Of a DNA stretch of 64,000 nt, positions 62,133 through 64,000 are shown piece by piece; the stretch's first letter is position 1; each line of letters begins with the position of its first letter. The translations under genes were made by a program, and so were the position numbers. Where the stretch lies: NCBI GenBank assembly GCA_025350055.1, contig JANXYK010000031.1:62001-126000 (forward strand), read 5' to 3'. Source of the DNA: Gammaproteobacteria bacterium. GTDB taxonomy: Bacteria > Pseudomonadota > Gammaproteobacteria > Steroidobacterales > Steroidobacteraceae. The notes beneath the pieces were generated by a model that saw only the letters and a list, made by a program, of their open reading frames with translations, was not told where the DNA came from and ran no database searches.

Positions 62133-64000
62133 ATGCGAGTTACGCCACTACTTTTCTGCACGCTGCTGTGTTCGGCCGCACTGGCCGCGGCCGAGCCACC
62201 CACTCCACGATTGCGCGTGGGCCTGGTGCTCTCGGGCGGCGGCGCGCGCGGCACCGCGCACGTGGGTGTGCTCAAGGTGCTCGATGAACTGCACGTGCAT
62301 GTCGATGCCATCGCGGGCACCAGCATGGGCGCGGTGGTCGGCGGCCTCTACGCCAGCGGCATGAGCGGTGCGCAGATCGAGCAGCTGTTCAGTTCGGTGG
62401 ATTGGCAGGCGGCCTTTCGCGATCGACCCGCGCGCGCTGACCTGGGGTTTCGCCGCAAGCAGGAAGAGCGCGAGTTCCTCGTCAACCTGCCACTCGGCCT
62501 GCAAGGCAAGAGGCTCCTGATCCCCACCGGATTGATTCAGGGCCAGAAACTGACCCAGCTCCTGCGCCGTGCCACCTTGCCGGTAGCCGGTACCAACGAC
62601 TTCGACAAGCTGCCGACGCGCTTTCGCGCCGTGGCCACTGATCTTGAGACCGGTGCCGCCGTGGTGATGAGCTCTGGCGATCTGACCACCGCGATGCGCG
62701 CCAGCATGTCGGCGCCGGGTGTGCTCACGCCAGTGGAACGCGACGGTCGCGTGCTGGTGGACGGCGGCGTCGCGGAAAACCTGCCCATCGATGTGGCGCG
62801 TGCGATGGGCGTCGATGTGCTGATCGTGGTCGACACCGGATTTCCGCTGCGCACGCGCGACAAGCTCACCTCGATCGCCAGCGTCACCAATCAGGCACTC
62901 GCGATCCTGGTCCGACGCGACACTGAGCGCCAGCTCGCCACGCTTGGCGAGCACGATGTGCTGCTCACGCCGGCATTGGGAGATATGGCGTCCTACGATT
63001 TCACCGCAGTCGCGCGTGCATTGAAGGCCGGTGAGGTCGTGGCACGCGATGCCACGAAGCAGCTGGGCGCGCTGGCCGGCGGACCAGCCGATCCGGCACC
63101 GACCGGCGCACAGCCGCCCGGCGCGCAGCTGGCGCGCACGATTCCGACTCCCACAGTGGAGTTCGTGAAGCCCGAGCCCGGCTCGGAGCGGTACCAGCGG
63201 CAGATCGACGAATACTTCAAGGATCAGGTCGGCAAGCCACTGCAACCCGATCTGCTGGCCAGCCGCATCGACACATTCTATGGACGCGGCACGCTGGAAA
63301 CTCTCGACTACCATCTGGCCACTGCGCCTGATGGGGCCACCGGGCTGCTGTTCAGCGCGCGGCGCAATTCCTGGGGACCCAACTACCTGCGGCTGGGGCT
63401 CGCTTTGCAAGACGATTTCGCGGGCAACAGCCAGTTCAACGCGGCCGCGCGCCTCGCCTTCACCGAGTTGAACGCGCACGGCGCCGAGTGGATCTGGGAC
63501 CTGAAGATCGGCGCCTCACCGCGCATTGCCACCGAGTTCTATCAACCGATCGGCAAGCTGGGTGGCTATTTCATCGCTCCACATCTGCAGGCCGAAGCGC
63601 ACGACGTGCCGCAGCTCGTCGGCACCACGCAGATCGGCGAATTCCGCGCCCGCAGTTTCGAATACGGCCTCGACCTGGGCCGCGAGCTCGGCAATTGGGG
63701 CGAAGTGCGCGGCGGGTTGCTGGATACCCGCGGCAGCACGCGTGTGCGCCTGGGCGATCTGTCGGTGCCAGAGACCAGCTTTCACACCAACGCCGCTTTC
63801 CTGCGCTTCAGCTACGATCGGCTGGACAGCAGCAATTTTCCGCACAGTGGCCAGGCGCTCACGCTCGACTGGCGCATCGAGCAGCCCGGTCGCGGCGCAC
63901 GTGGCTCCGATCTCGTGACGCTCGACTGGCGTGCTGCCTGGTCGCGCGGCCGCAATACGGCGCTCGCCTGGGTTTCTGGCGGCAGCATCGTGGGCGGCAG
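62133..64000 (+). CDS. Patatin-like phospholipase with outer-membrane barrel (PlpD/RssA-type, 3' truncated)
   Basis: 622 codons from the ATG at 62133 are open to the window end. A signal peptide (cleavage after LAAA) is followed by a patatin domain (~27-300): oxyanion GGGARG, nucleophile Ser64 in GTSMG, catalytic Asp210 in VDGGVAEN. Residues ~340-400 (YQRQIDEYFKDQVGKPLQPD) look like a POTRA-type linker, and from ~420 an amphipathic strand pattern begins (YLRLGLALQDDF, FNAAARLAF, GYFIAPHLQAEA), as in Omp85-like barrels. This is the layout of type Vd autotransporters such as PlpD. Lipid substrate unknown; the C-terminus is missing. Confidence 0.88.
   Translation, partial: MRVTPLLFCTLLCSAALAAAEPPTPRLRVGLVLSGGGARGTAHVGVLKVLDELHVHVDAIAGTSMGAVVGGLYASGMSGAQIEQLFSSVDWQAAFRDRPARADLGFRRKQEEREFLVNLPLGLQGKRLLIPTGLIQGQKLTQLLRRATLPVAGTNDFDKLPTRFRAVATDLETGAAVVMSSGDLTTAMRASMSAPGVLTPVERDGRVLVDGGVAENLPIDVARAMGVDVLIVVDTGFPLRTRDKLTSIASVTNQALAILVRRDTERQLATLGEHDVLLTPALGDMASYDFTAVARALKAGEVVARDATKQLGALAGGPADPAPTGAQPPGAQLARTIPTPTVEFVKPEPGSERYQRQIDEYFKDQVGKPLQPDLLASRIDTFYGRGTLETLDYHLATAPDGATGLLFSARRNSWGPNYLRLGLALQDDFAGNSQFNAAARLAFTELNAHGAEWIWDLKIGASPRIATEFYQPIGKLGGYFIAPHLQAEAHDVPQLVGTTQIGEFRARSFEYGLDLGRELGNWGEVRGGLLDTRGSTRVRLGDLSVPETSFHTNAAFLRFSYDRLDSSNFPHSGQALTLDWRIEQPGRGARGSDLVTLDWRAAWSRGRNTALAWVSGGSIVGG

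Overview
The window is a gene-dense, GC-rich chromosomal segment from a free-living Gram-negative bacterium. RlmKL fusion methyltransferase, YajQ, a full MSHA-type pilus locus, an E. coli-style Puu/Pot polyamine module and a TonB receptor/tryptophan-halogenase pair together point to a Gammaproteobacterium, most like the environmental Xanthomonadales/Nevskiales/Steroidobacter-type lineages. That placement is inference from gene content. I see no rRNA, tRNA, CRISPR array, insertion sequence or prophage.

Layout. (1) 1-5141: a truncated secreted S51 (cyanophycinase-like) peptidase, yajQ, a small lipoprotein coupled to a secreted zinc metalloprotease with a GlyGly-CTERM-like tail, an LpxH-like phosphoesterase, a cupin, and a beta-barrel porin with a clear terminator. 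(2) 5535-22828: polyamine catabolism. It holds an omega-amino acid:pyruvate transaminase, a doubly deleted relic of the aldehyde dehydrogenase puuC, rlmKL, envelope genes, puuB facing puuD-puuA, and then potFGHI followed by two PLP enzymes. An agmatine deiminase at 59254 could feed the same pathway. (3) 22825-37340: a small conserved protein, an HDOD regulator, and the MSHA locus in the order mshI-PilN-mshJ-K-L-E-G, then pilin mshA and mshC-D-O-P-Q. No mshM, mshN or mshF is present. A perfect CRP-type palindrome precedes the pilin gene.

(4) 37388-56079: a galactoside-utilisation locus. The minus-strand operon (dgoK, dgoA, SGLT-type symporter, SMP-30 lactonase, FadR-type regulator, Gfo/Idh dehydrogenase) encodes most of the De Ley-Doudoroff route of galactose oxidation, but the galactonate dehydratase is missing. 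The divergent plus-strand operon encodes an SDR, a secreted GH2 glycosidase, an esterase and a frameshifted cysteine-repeat lipoprotein. Both operons appear to start from one compact AT-rich bidirectional promoter with operator-like palindromes. They are followed by a large secreted GH5-like enzyme, a second SDR, a TonB-dependent receptor and a flavin-dependent tryptophan halogenase. The likely scheme is glycan binding and import (TonB receptor), periplasmic cleavage (GH5-like, GH2, esterase), sodium-coupled monosaccharide uptake and oxidative breakdown to pyruvate and glyceraldehyde 3-phosphate.

(5) 56106-64000: an M28 peptidase, NADP-isocitrate dehydrogenase, agmatine deiminase, a PPK2 polyphosphate kinase, a membrane-anchored TPR protein, and a patatin/outer-membrane-barrel protein cut by the window end.

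The points most worth following up are the in-frame puuC relic overlapping the rlmKL start, the shared bidirectional promoter/operator of the galactose locus, the halogenase in a glycan-uptake locus, the single-base frameshift in an unrecognised three-repeat lipoprotein, and the unusual N-terminus of the MshQ-like pilus protein.
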